From Streptomyces olivochromogenes (GTDB lineage: Bacteria; Actinomycetota; Actinomycetes; Streptomycetales; Streptomycetaceae): a DNA stretch of 64,000 bases. Position 1 is the stretch's first letter. Every line of letters begins with the position of its first letter. A model generated the notes under the pieces. The model was not told the DNA's origin, did no database searches, and saw nothing but the letters and a program-made list of their open reading frames with translations. The stretch covers positions 1-64,000 of the forward strand of contig NZ_JADDRL010000049.1 of NCBI RefSeq assembly GCF_021538895.1, written 5' to 3'. Position numbers and translations under genes: made by a program. This document shows positions 9,081 to 16,453 of the stretch, one piece after another.

Positions 9081-10169
9081 GTGCATGTCGTACTCGCCGG
9101 TGGGGGGACCGCCGGCCACATCGAGCCCGCGCTCGCCCTCGCGGACGCCCTGCGCAGGCAGGACCCCACCGTGGGGATCACGGCCCTGGGCACCGAGCGC
9201 GGCCTGGAGACCAGGCTCGTCCCGGAGCGCGGCTATGACCTGGCGCTGATCCCGGCGGTGCCGCTGCCCCGCAAGCCCACCCCCGAGCTGATCACCGTCC
9301 CGGGCCGGCTGCGCGGCACGATCAAGGCGGCCGAGCAGATCCTGGAGCGCACCAAGGCGGACGCCGTGGTCGGCTTCGGCGGCTACGTCGCCCTGCCCGG
9401 CTACCTCGCCGCCAAGCGCCTCGGCGTGCCGATCGTGATCCACGAGGCCAACGCCCGCCCCGGTCTGGCCAACAAGATCGGCTCGCGGTACGCGGCCCAG
9501 GTCGCCGTCTCCACGCCCGACAGCAAGCTGCGCAACGCGCGCTACATCGGCATCCCGCTGCGGCGCTCCATCGCCACCCTGGACCGGGCCGCCGTGCGTC
9601 CCGAGGGCCGCGCCCGCTTCGGCCTGGACCCGAACCTGCCCACGCTGCTCGTCTCCGGCGGTTCGCAGGGCGCCCGCCGCCTCAACGAGGTGGTCCAGCA
9701 GGTCGCTCCCTGGCTCCAGCAGGCCGGCATCCAGATCCTGCACGCGGTCGGCCCGAAGAACGAACTGCCGCAGGTGCAGCAGATGCCGGGGATGCCTCCG
9801 TACATCCCGGTAAGTTACCTGGATCGGATGGACCTCGCGTACGCCGCGGCCGACATGATGCTCTGCCGCGCGGGCGCGATGACCGTCGCCGAGCTCTCCG
9901 CCGTCGGACTCCCGGCCGCCTATGTCCCGCTGCCCATCGGCAACGGCGAACAGCGGCTGAACGCCCAGCCGGTGGTCAAGGCCGGCGGTGGCCTGCTGGT
10001 CGACGACGCGGAGCTCACGCCCGAATGGGTCCAGCAGAATGTCCTGCCCGTGCTCGCCGACCCGCACCGGCTGTACGAGATGTCCCGTGCCGCCAGCGAG
10101 TTCGGCCGCCGCGATGCCGACGACCTGCTCGTCGGCATGGTGTACGAGGCCATCGCCTCGCGCCGTTAG
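9081..10169 (+). CDS. murG: UDP-N-acetylglucosamine transferase MurG
   Basis: Peripheral membrane GT28 glycosyltransferase that converts lipid I to lipid II. It starts at GTG 9081, 7 bases after ftsW. The 362 residues show the N-terminal glycine-rich loop AGGGTAGHIEPALAL, FGGYVALPG, HEANARPGLAN, SGGSQGARRLN and the C-terminal donor-site segment CRAGAMTVAEL. All are classic MurG motifs. Confidence 0.96.
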   Translation: MHVVLAGGGTAGHIEPALALADALRRQDPTVGITALGTERGLETRLVPERGYDLALIPAVPLPRKPTPELITVPGRLRGTIKAAEQILERTKADAVVGFGGYVALPGYLAAKRLGVPIVIHEANARPGLANKIGSRYAAQVAVSTPDSKLRNARYIGIPLRRSIATLDRAAVRPEGRARFGLDPNLPTLLVSGGSQGARRLNEVVQQVAPWLQQAGIQILHAVGPKNELPQVQQMPGMPPYIPVSYLDRMDLAYAAADMMLCRAGAMTVAELSAVGLPAAYVPLPIGNGEQRLNAQPVVKAGGGLLVDDAELTPEWVQQNVLPVLADPHRLYEMSRAASEFGRRDADDLLVGMVYEAIASRR

Positions 10170-10195
10170 GACCGTATGACGAAAGGGCAGTGAGC

Positions 10196-10990
10196 GTGGC
10201 CGGACCGACGACCGCCGAGCGCGGTGAACGCCAGCAGGAGTCGTCCGGCCCGCCGCTCGTCCGGCGTTTGAGAAACCCCCGCTTTCGTACGATCGTCATT
10301 CTGGCCGTCGCCCTCGTGCTCATCGGCGGCGGTTCCGTTTGGGTGTTGTACGGCTCCGCGTGGACGCGTGTGGAGCACGTGGCGGTGTCCGGGACGCGCG
10401 TGCTGACGCCGGCGCAGGTGCGCCAGGCCGCCGACGTACCGGTCGGGGACCCGATGATTTCCGTCGACACCGATGCCATCGAGGCCCGACTCCTCCGGAA
10501 ATTGCCCCGAATTGACGCGGTTGAGGTCGTCCGTTCCTGGCCTCATGGAATCGGGCTGAAAGTGACCGAGCGCACTCCGGTTCTCCTTGTCCAAAAGGAT
10601 GGAAAGTTCATCGAAGTGGACGGCAAGGGTGTCCGTTTCGCCACGGTTTCGCGGCCGCCGAAAGGCGCTCCGACCCTTGAATTGACCGTGTCCCGCTCGG
10701 GTTCGTCCGCCGCGAGCCTGCGGCGTTTCGGGTCGGACCGGCTCGTGCGGGAGGCGGTGCGGGTCGCCCGCGCCATTCCGGCCGCCGTCGCGCGCGACAC
10801 CCGGGTCGTCAAGGTCCGTTCGTACGACGACATCTCGCTGGAGTTGGGCGGCGGCCGCACGGTCGAGTGGGGCAGCGGCGAGAACGGCCACGCCAAGGCC
10901 CGGACCCTCACCGCCCTGATGAAAGCAGCGTCGGGTGCACGGCACTTCGATGTCAGTGTCCCCACCGCCCCTGCGTCATCAGCGAGTTGA
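10196..10990 (+). CDS. ftsQ: Cell division protein FtsQ/DivIB
   Basis: Bitopic divisome protein that bridges early and late division proteins. GTG at 10196 with an AAAGG ribosome site gives 264 residues. The frame stays open upstream into murG, but the N-terminus V-A-G-P-T-T fits FtsQ best. An N-terminal cytoplasmic tail of about 35 residues and one membrane segment (about 36-55) come before a POTRA domain (VEHVAVSGTRVLTPAQV) and the FtsQ beta domain. Its 3' end opens onto the ftsZ regulatory gap. Confidence 0.93.
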   Translation: MAGPTTAERGERQQESSGPPLVRRLRNPRFRTIVILAVALVLIGGGSVWVLYGSAWTRVEHVAVSGTRVLTPAQVRQAADVPVGDPMISVDTDAIEARLLRKLPRIDAVEVVRSWPHGIGLKVTERTPVLLVQKDGKFIEVDGKGVRFATVSRPPKGAPTLELTVSRSGSSAASLRRFGSDRLVREAVRVARAIPAAVARDTRVVKVRSYDDISLELGGGRTVEWGSGENGHAKARTLTALMKAASGARHFDVSVPTAPASSAS

Positions 10991-11268
10991 CGCACATCAG
11001 CGCAGGCCAGCACCCTGGTTGGGCACCGCTATGGCTGATCACATAGGGTGAAAAGAAAAACGGGAGGTTCGGCGTGTTCGTTGAACGTGCGCCACTTGTC
11101 GACTTAGTGTCCTGTTCAGAAGACTTCAAGGAACAGACACACTGGTAACCCTAAACTTCAGCGTTAGGGTTCGGGTCGGCACTCGGACCGTCCCATTCGG
11201 CATCAGTCGTCGGAGCGCGGGGACCCGCGAGACGACGGCAACGTAATTCGAGGCGAGAGGCCTTCGAC
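10991..11268 (+). promoter_or_regulatory. ftsQ-ftsZ intergenic regulatory region
   Basis: A 278-base gap with noticeably lower GC than its flanks. It holds a perfect 8-bp inverted repeat, AACCCTAA at 11147-11154 and TTAGGGTT at 11164-11171, with a 9-base spacer. Just upstream is GACAC (11136-11140), the core reported for WhiA binding. Several promoters, one switched on in sporulating hyphae, are known in this gap in Streptomyces coelicolor. Matching individual promoters to this sequence is inference. Confidence 0.75.
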
Positions 11269-12468
11269 GTGGCAGCACCGCAGAACTACCTCGCAGTCAT
11301 CAAGGTCATCGGTGTCGGCGGCGGTGGTGTCAATGCCATCAACCGGATGATCGAGGTCGGTCTCAAGGGCGTCGAGTTCATTGCCATCAACACGGACGCG
11401 CAAGCGCTGTTGATGAGCGACGCCGACGTCAAACTCGACGTCGGCCGTGAACTCACCCGCGGACTCGGCGCAGGAGCCAACCCGGCCGTCGGCCGCAAGG
11501 CCGCCGAGGACCACCGCGAGGAGATCGAGGAGGTCCTCAAGGGGGCCGACATGGTCTTCGTGACGGCCGGTGAAGGCGGCGGCACCGGCACCGGCGGCGC
11601 GCCCGTCGTGGCCAACATCGCGCGCACCCTGGGCGCCCTCACCATCGGCGTGGTCACGCGCCCGTTCACCTTCGAGGGACGGCGCCGCGCCAACCAGGCC
11701 GAGGACGGCATCGCGGAACTGCGCGAAGAGGTCGACACCCTCATCGTCATCCCGAACGACCGGCTGCTGTCCATCTCGGACCGCCAGGTCTCGGTCCTGG
11801 ACGCCTTCAAGTCGGCCGACCAGGTCCTGCTCTCCGGTGTCCAGGGCATCACCGACCTCATCACCACCCCCGGTCTGATCAACCTCGACTTCGCCGACGT
11901 CAAGTCGGTCATGTCCGAGGCGGGCTCGGCCCTCATGGGCATCGGCTCGGCCCGCGGCGACGACCGCGCGGTGGCCGCCGCCGAGATGGCGATCTCCTCG
12001 CCGCTCCTGGAGGCCTCCATCGACGGCGCCCGGGGCGTGCTGCTCTCCATCTCCGGCGGCTCCGACCTCGGCCTGTTCGAGATCAACGAGGCCGCCCAGC
12101 TGGTCAGCGAGGCGGCCCACCCCGAGGCCAACATCATCTTCGGCGCGGTCATCGACGACGCCCTCGGCGACGAGGTCCGGGTGACCGTGATCGCCGCCGG
12201 CTTCGACGGCGGCCAGCCGCCGGCCCGCCGGGACAACGTCCTCGGCTCGGCCTCCGCCTCCTCCCGCCGCGAGGAGCCGGCCCCGGTGCGGCAGCCGGAG
12301 CGTCCGTCCTTCGGCTCGCTCGGCAGCGTGACCCCGAAGGAGGAGCCGGAGCCGGCTCCGGTCGCGGTCAGCGAGCCCCCGGTCCTCCCGCAGGTTCCGC
12401 CGCCGGCGCCGCGCAGCTACTCGGACAGCGCGGTCGAGGAGCTGGACGTGCCGGACTTCCTGAAGTGA
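11269..12468 (+). CDS. ftsZ: Cell division GTPase FtsZ
   Basis: Tubulin-like GTPase that forms the cytokinetic ring, including the ladders of rings in sporulating aerial hyphae. GTG at 11269 follows a GAGGCGAGAGG ribosome site. The 399 residues contain the tubulin signature GGGTGTGG (103-110), the catalytic T7 loop NLDFADVKSVM, a Pro/Glu-rich variable linker from about 320, and the conserved C-terminal peptide LDVPDFLK that binds SepF and other partners. The stop overlaps the pgeF start by 4 bases. Confidence 0.98.
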   Translation: MAAPQNYLAVIKVIGVGGGGVNAINRMIEVGLKGVEFIAINTDAQALLMSDADVKLDVGRELTRGLGAGANPAVGRKAAEDHREEIEEVLKGADMVFVTAGEGGGTGTGGAPVVANIARTLGALTIGVVTRPFTFEGRRRANQAEDGIAELREEVDTLIVIPNDRLLSISDRQVSVLDAFKSADQVLLSGVQGITDLITTPGLINLDFADVKSVMSEAGSALMGIGSARGDDRAVAAAEMAISSPLLEASIDGARGVLLSISGGSDLGLFEINEAAQLVSEAAHPEANIIFGAVIDDALGDEVRVTVIAAGFDGGQPPARRDNVLGSASASSRREEPAPVRQPERPSFGSLGSVTPKEEPEPAPVAVSEPPVLPQVPPPAPRSYSDSAVEELDVPDFLK

Positions 12469-13193
12469 TAGGACAGCGCGACACCGTGAACGGCGCGCAC
12501 TTCGCCTTCACCGACAGGTGGGGCGGGGTGAGCGCCGTTCCGTACGAGGAGCTCAACCTGGGCGGGGCCGTCGGCGACGACCCCGCCGCCGTACGGGCCA
12601 ACCGCGAGGCGGCGGCCGGATCCCTCGGGATCGATCCGGGCCGGGTGGTCTGGATGAACCAGGTGCACGGCGCCGACGTCGCCGTGGTGGACGGACCCTG
12701 GGGGGACCGGCCCGTGCCGGAGGTCGACGCGATCGTCACCGCCCGGCCCGGTCTGGCCCTGGCCGTCCTCACCGCCGACTGCGTGCCGGTCCTGCTCGCC
12801 GACCCCGTCGCCGGGGTCGCGGGCGCGGCCCACGCGGGCCGGCCCGGGATGGTCGCCGGCGTCGTCCCCGCGGCGGTCCGCGCGATGATGGAACTGGGCG
12901 CCGAGCCCTCCCGGATCGTCGCCCGCACCGGCCCCGCCGTCTGTGGCCGGTGTTACGAGGTGCCGGACGCGATGCGCGCCGAGGTGGCCGCCGTGGAGCC
13001 TGCGGCGCACTCCGAGACGAGCTGGGGTACGCCGGCGGTCGACGTGAGCGCAGGGGTGCACGCGCAGCTCGAACGGCTCGGGGTGTGCGACCGGGTGCAG
13101 TCGCCGGTGTGCACGCTGGAGTCGCGCGACCACTTCTCCTACCGCCGCGACCGCACCACCGGGCGGCTCGCGAGCTATGTGTGGCTGGACTGA
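12465..13193 (+). CDS. pgeF: Peptidoglycan editing factor PgeF (YlmD, multicopper-oxidase-like fold)
   Basis: DUF152/YfiH family. The E. coli member is a cytoplasmic amidase that removes L-Ser wrongly added in place of L-Ala in the peptidoglycan precursor UDP-MurNAc-L-Ser. The 242 residues keep the metal/active-site residues: His in NQVHGADV, Cys in TADCVPVL and His in GAAHAGRPGM. GTG at 12465 overlaps the ftsZ stop; a GTG at 12486 is a less likely start. It sits in the conserved ftsZ-ylmD-ylmE-sepF block. Confidence 0.9.
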   Translation: MIGQRDTVNGAHFAFTDRWGGVSAVPYEELNLGGAVGDDPAAVRANREAAAGSLGIDPGRVVWMNQVHGADVAVVDGPWGDRPVPEVDAIVTARPGLALAVLTADCVPVLLADPVAGVAGAAHAGRPGMVAGVVPAAVRAMMELGAEPSRIVARTGPAVCGRCYEVPDAMRAEVAAVEPAAHSETSWGTPAVDVSAGVHAQLERLGVCDRVQSPVCTLESRDHFSYRRDRTTGRLASYVWLD

Positions 13194-13199
13194 TGGGGC

Positions 13200-13919
13200 A
13201 TGACGGACCGTAAGGCTGAACTCGCCGGAAATCTGGCGAAGGTGGACGAACGCATCGCCGCCGCGTGCGCGGCCGCCGGACGCAAGCGGGAAGAGGTGAC
13301 CCTGATCGTGGTCACCAAGACCTACCCGGCGAGCGATGTGCGGATCCTGTCCGAACTCGGTGTGCGTCATGTCGCCGAGAACCGGGACCAGGACGCGGCT
13401 CCCAAGGCCGCCGCTTGCTCGGATCTGTCCCTTAATTGGCACTTTGTCGGTCAATTGCAGACCAACAAGGTGCGATCCGTGGTCGGTTACGCGGATGTCG
13501 TGCAGTCCGTCGACCGTTCCCGGCTCGTCGCGGCTCTGTCGAAGGAGGCCGAGCGGGTCGGGCGCGAGGTGGGGTGCCTCATCCAGGTCGCCCTCGACGC
13601 GGGCGCGAGCGGGCGAGGGGAGCGGGGCGGTGTGGCGCCCGGCGGAATCGAAGAGTTGGCCGACCTCGTCGCCGACGCCGCGGGACTGCGGCTCGACGGG
13701 CTGATGACGGTCGCACCGCTCGCGGGGGAGTACGCGGGACGCCAACAGGCGGCGTTCGAGCGGATGATGGATTTGTCGACTGACCTGCGCCGAGCCCATC
13801 CGGCTGCGAACATGGTGTCCGCAGGGATGAGTGCGGATCTCGAACAGGCCGTGGCGGCCGGAGCGACACATGTACGCGTCGGCACCGCGGTACTCGGAGT
13901 CCGCCCCAGGCTCGGGTAA
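13200..13919 (+). CDS. ylmE: YggS/YlmE-family pyridoxal-phosphate homeostasis protein
   Basis: COG0325 PLP-binding TIM-barrel protein. It has no clear catalytic activity of its own and buffers pyridoxal phosphate. The PLP lysine is the K of VTKTYPASDV. The segments HFVGQLQTNKV and the C-terminal SAGMSADLEQAVAAGATHVRVGTAVLG are family signatures. The length is 239 residues. It starts 7 bases after pgeF and lies upstream of sepF, as in many Gram-positive bacteria. Confidence 0.92.
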   Translation: MTDRKAELAGNLAKVDERIAAACAAAGRKREEVTLIVVTKTYPASDVRILSELGVRHVAENRDQDAAPKAAACSDLSLNWHFVGQLQTNKVRSVVGYADVVQSVDRSRLVAALSKEAERVGREVGCLIQVALDAGASGRGERGGVAPGGIEELADLVADAAGLRLDGLMTVAPLAGEYAGRQQAAFERMMDLSTDLRRAHPAANMVSAGMSADLEQAVAAGATHVRVGTAVLGVRPRLG

Positions 13920-14046
13920 CGTCGCCAAGAAGTCGGACCACAGCAGAAAATATGGTCAATGCCGCCGAAAGGCGGCGCAACGGCCGCGTGGATCGCAGGA
14001 CTTGGCAGTCGCCAGTCGATCCACCACAGAGCGGAGGACTCAGAGC

Positions 14047-14688
14047 ATGGCCGGCGCGATGCGCAAGATGGCGGTCTACCTCGGCCTCGTGGAGGACGAT
14101 GGGTACGACGGCCGCGGATTCGACCCCGACGACGACTTCGAGCCCGAACTGGACCCGGAGCCCGAGCGAGACCACCGACGGCACGAGCCGTCACACCAGT
14201 CGCACGGTGCACACCAGTCCCAAAGGGACGAATCGGTGCGAGTGGTACAGCCTCCGGCGCCACGCGAACCGGTGTCGCATTCCGCTTCGCTGCCCGCTGA
14301 ATCCGGGCGTCCGGCGCGGATCGCGCCCGTGGCGTCCATCACACAAGAACGTCAGTCCCTGGAGAAGAACGCACCGGTGATCATGCCCAAGGTCGTGTCG
14401 GAACGAGAGCCGTACCGGATCACCACGCTTCACCCCCGGACCTACAACGAGGCCCGTACCATCGGGGAACACTTCCGTGAGGGCACCCCTGTGATCATGA
14501 ATCTGACTGAGATGGATGACACAGATGCGAAGCGACTTGTCGACTTTGCGGCGGGATTGGTGTTTGGTCTTCACGGCAGCATCGAGCGGGTGACGCAGAA
14601 GGTGTTCCTGTTGTCGCCTGCTAACGTCGATGTCACGGCGGAGGACAAGGCCCGCATCGCAGAGGGCGGGTTCTTCAACCAGAGCTGA
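14047..14688 (+). CDS. sepF: Cell division protein SepF
   Basis: Membrane-associated FtsZ anchor. ATG at 14047 follows a strong GGAGGA ribosome site (14033-14038). The 213 residues show an N-terminal amphipathic helix (MRKMAVYLGLVED), an acidic and then disordered linker, and a C-terminal SepF core from about residue 120 with PVIMNLTEMDDTDAKRLVDF and the G-rich end VFGLHGSIERV. The frame is open further upstream, but no start there has a comparable ribosome site. Streptomyces encodes further SepF-like proteins elsewhere; this is the one linked to ftsZ. Confidence 0.94.
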   Translation: MAGAMRKMAVYLGLVEDDGYDGRGFDPDDDFEPELDPEPERDHRRHEPSHQSHGAHQSQRDESVRVVQPPAPREPVSHSASLPAESGRPARIAPVASITQERQSLEKNAPVIMPKVVSEREPYRITTLHPRTYNEARTIGEHFREGTPVIMNLTEMDDTDAKRLVDFAAGLVFGLHGSIERVTQKVFLLSPANVDVTAEDKARIAEGGFFNQS

Positions 14689-14750
14689 GACGCAAGACCG
14701 GAAAAGCACTACCCAGCAGCACGGAAACAGGGGAGAGGGAAGCACGGGTC

Positions 14751-15035
14751 ATGAGCGTGGTCCTGGATGTCATCTACATCGCGCTGATGTGCTTCCTCAT
14801 TGTGCTGATCTTCCGGTTGGTCATGGACTACGTCTTCCAGTTCGCCCGCTCATGGCAACCCGGCAAGGCGATGGTGGTCGTTCTGGAGGCCACCTACACT
14901 GTCACCGATCCACCGCTCAAGCTTCTGCGGCGGTTCATCCCGCCGCTGCGTCTCGGGGGCGTGGCGCTCGACCTGTCCTTCTTCGTACTGATGATCATTG
15001 TTTACATCCTGATCTCGATCGTGAGCCGGCTGTGA
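14751..15035 (+). CDS. YggT-family membrane protein (YlmG)
   Basis: A 94-residue integral membrane protein with two to three hydrophobic segments and the family motif near YTVTDPPLKLLRRFIPP. YggT/YlmG proteins are found next to sepF and divIVA throughout Gram-positive bacteria and are linked to division or membrane organisation, but their biochemical role is unknown. ATG at 14751 follows a GGGGAGAGG ribosome site. Confidence 0.9.
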   Translation: MSVVLDVIYIALMCFLIVLIFRLVMDYVFQFARSWQPGKAMVVVLEATYTVTDPPLKLLRRFIPPLRLGGVALDLSFFVLMIIVYILISIVSRL

Positions 15036-15087
15036 GCGATGTGAACTACCGTCTTGCCGATGCCGACGACTACGTTGAGGTGAAGAG

Positions 15088-16269
15088 ATGCCGTTGACCC
15101 CCGAGGACGTGCGGAACAAGCAGTTCACGACCGTCCGCCTCCGAGAAGGCTATGACGAGGACGAGGTCGATGCCTTCCTCGACGAGGTCGAAGCCGAGCT
15201 GACCCGCCTGCTCCGCGAGAACGAGGACCTGCGCGCCAAGCTGGCCGCGGCTACGCGTGCTGCTGCCCAGAATCAGCAGAACATGCGCAAGCCCCCGGAG
15301 CCGCAGGACCAGGGGCCGGGCATGCCTCAGCAGGGGATGCGAGGTCCCGGCGCTCCGGTACCCGCCGGCATATCGGGCCCGCCGCAGCAGCAGATGGGTG
15401 GCCCCATGGGTGGCCCGCCCCAGCTGCCGAGCGGCGCCCCGCAGCTGCCCGCCGGTCCCGGCGGTCAGGGCGGCCCGCAGGGTCCCGGTCCGATGGGCCA
15501 GGGTCCGATGGGCCAGGGTCCGATGGGCCAGGGTCCGATGGGCCAGGGCCCGATGGGTCAAGGCCCGATGGGTCAAGGCCCGATGGGTGGCCAGCCGCCC
15601 ATGCAGCAGATGGGTGGTCCGATGGGCGGCCCCATGGGTGGTCCGATGGGCGGCCCCGGTCAGGGCCCCGGTGGCGACAGCGCCGCCCGTGTCCTCTCGC
15701 TGGCCCAGCAGACCGCCGACCAGGCGATCGCCGAGGCCCGTTCCGAGGCCAACAAGATCGTCGGCGAGGCCCGCAGCCGCGCCGAGGGTCTGGAGCGTGA
15801 CGCCCGTGCCAAGGCCGACGCCCTGGAGCGGGACGCGCAGGAGAAGCACCGCGTCGCGATGGGTTCCCTGGAGTCCGCTCGCGCCACGCTGGAGCGCAAG
15901 GTCGAGGACCTGCGCGGCTTCGAGCGCGAGTACCGCACGCGACTGAAGTCGTACCTGGAGTCGCAGCTGCGTCAGCTGGAGACCCAGGCCGACGACTCGC
16001 TCGCGCCGCCGCGCACCCCGGCCACCGCCTCCCTGCCGCCGTCCCCGGCGCCCTCGATGGCTCCGGCCGGTGCGGGTGCCCCGTCCTACGGTGGCAACCA
16101 GACGATGGGCGGCCCCCCGATGCCGCCGGCCCCGTCGTACGGCGGCCAGCAGCAGATGTCCCCGGCGATGACCCAGCCGATGGCTCCGGTCCGTCCGCAG
16201 GGCCCCGGCCCGATGGGCCAGGCTCCCTCGCCGATGCGTGGGTTCCTGATCGACGAGGACGACAACTGA
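15088..16269 (+). CDS. divIVA: DivIVA (polar growth determinant)
   Basis: Coiled-coil protein that marks hyphal tips and directs apical growth; essential in Streptomyces. The 393 residues begin with the DivIVA signature (PLTPEDVRNKQF...YDEDEVDAFLDEVEAEL). A first coiled coil (about 30-70) is followed by a Gly/Pro/Met/Gln-rich linker (about 75-200) that includes at least six near-identical GPMGQ repeats at DNA 15484-15590. A long second coiled coil (about 205-310) and a Pro-rich tail complete it. It is the last gene of the dcw block. Confidence 0.97.
   Translation: MPLTPEDVRNKQFTTVRLREGYDEDEVDAFLDEVEAELTRLLRENEDLRAKLAAATRAAAQNQQNMRKPPEPQDQGPGMPQQGMRGPGAPVPAGISGPPQQQMGGPMGGPPQLPSGAPQLPAGPGGQGGPQGPGPMGQGPMGQGPMGQGPMGQGPMGQGPMGQGPMGGQPPMQQMGGPMGGPMGGPMGGPGQGPGGDSAARVLSLAQQTADQAIAEARSEANKIVGEARSRAEGLERDARAKADALERDAQEKHRVAMGSLESARATLERKVEDLRGFEREYRTRLKSYLESQLRQLETQADDSLAPPRTPATASLPPSPAPSMAPAGAGAPSYGGNQTMGGPPMPPAPSYGGQQQMSPAMTQPMAPVRPQGPGPMGQAPSPMRGFLIDEDDN
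15484..15660 (+). repeat. In-frame tandem repeats in divIVA linker (GPMGQ, then GGPM units)
   Basis: A 15-bp unit encoding G-P-M-G-Q is repeated about seven times, then grades into GGPMGGPM-type units. Several neighbouring copies are nearly identical at DNA level, so the array is likely to vary in length between strains. The codon phase is kept throughout. Confidence 0.85.
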
Positions 16270-16314
16270 CGGCCGGCACGGTCAGTAGTACGCCGTAGGC
16301 ATCGGCAGCGTTCA

Positions 16315-16355
16315 GGGCGGGACCCCGGACTTCGGTCCGGGGTCCCGCCCTTTTT
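16315..16355 (+). terminator. Rho-independent terminator after divIVA
   Basis: A perfect 16-bp stem (16315-16330 with 16335-16350), a TTCG tetraloop and five T residues. It marks the end of the division gene block, 46 bases after the divIVA stop. Confidence 0.92.
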
Positions 16356-16406
16356 ACGCGTGTTGCGGCCGATGTCGGCCGGGGTCGGACGCACGCAGAA
16401 ACGGGT

Positions 16407-16440
16407 CGGGGCCCGGCCCTCGTGAGAGGACCGGGCCCCG
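16407..16440 (-). terminator. Hairpin terminator after ileS
   Basis: Arms CGGGGCCCGG (16407-16416) and CCGGGCCCCG (16431-16440), extended inward with one mismatch. It lies 14 bases beyond the ileS stop. There is no U tract, which is common for Streptomyces terminators. Confidence 0.6.
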
Positions 16441-16453
16441 AGGAGCCTGGTGA

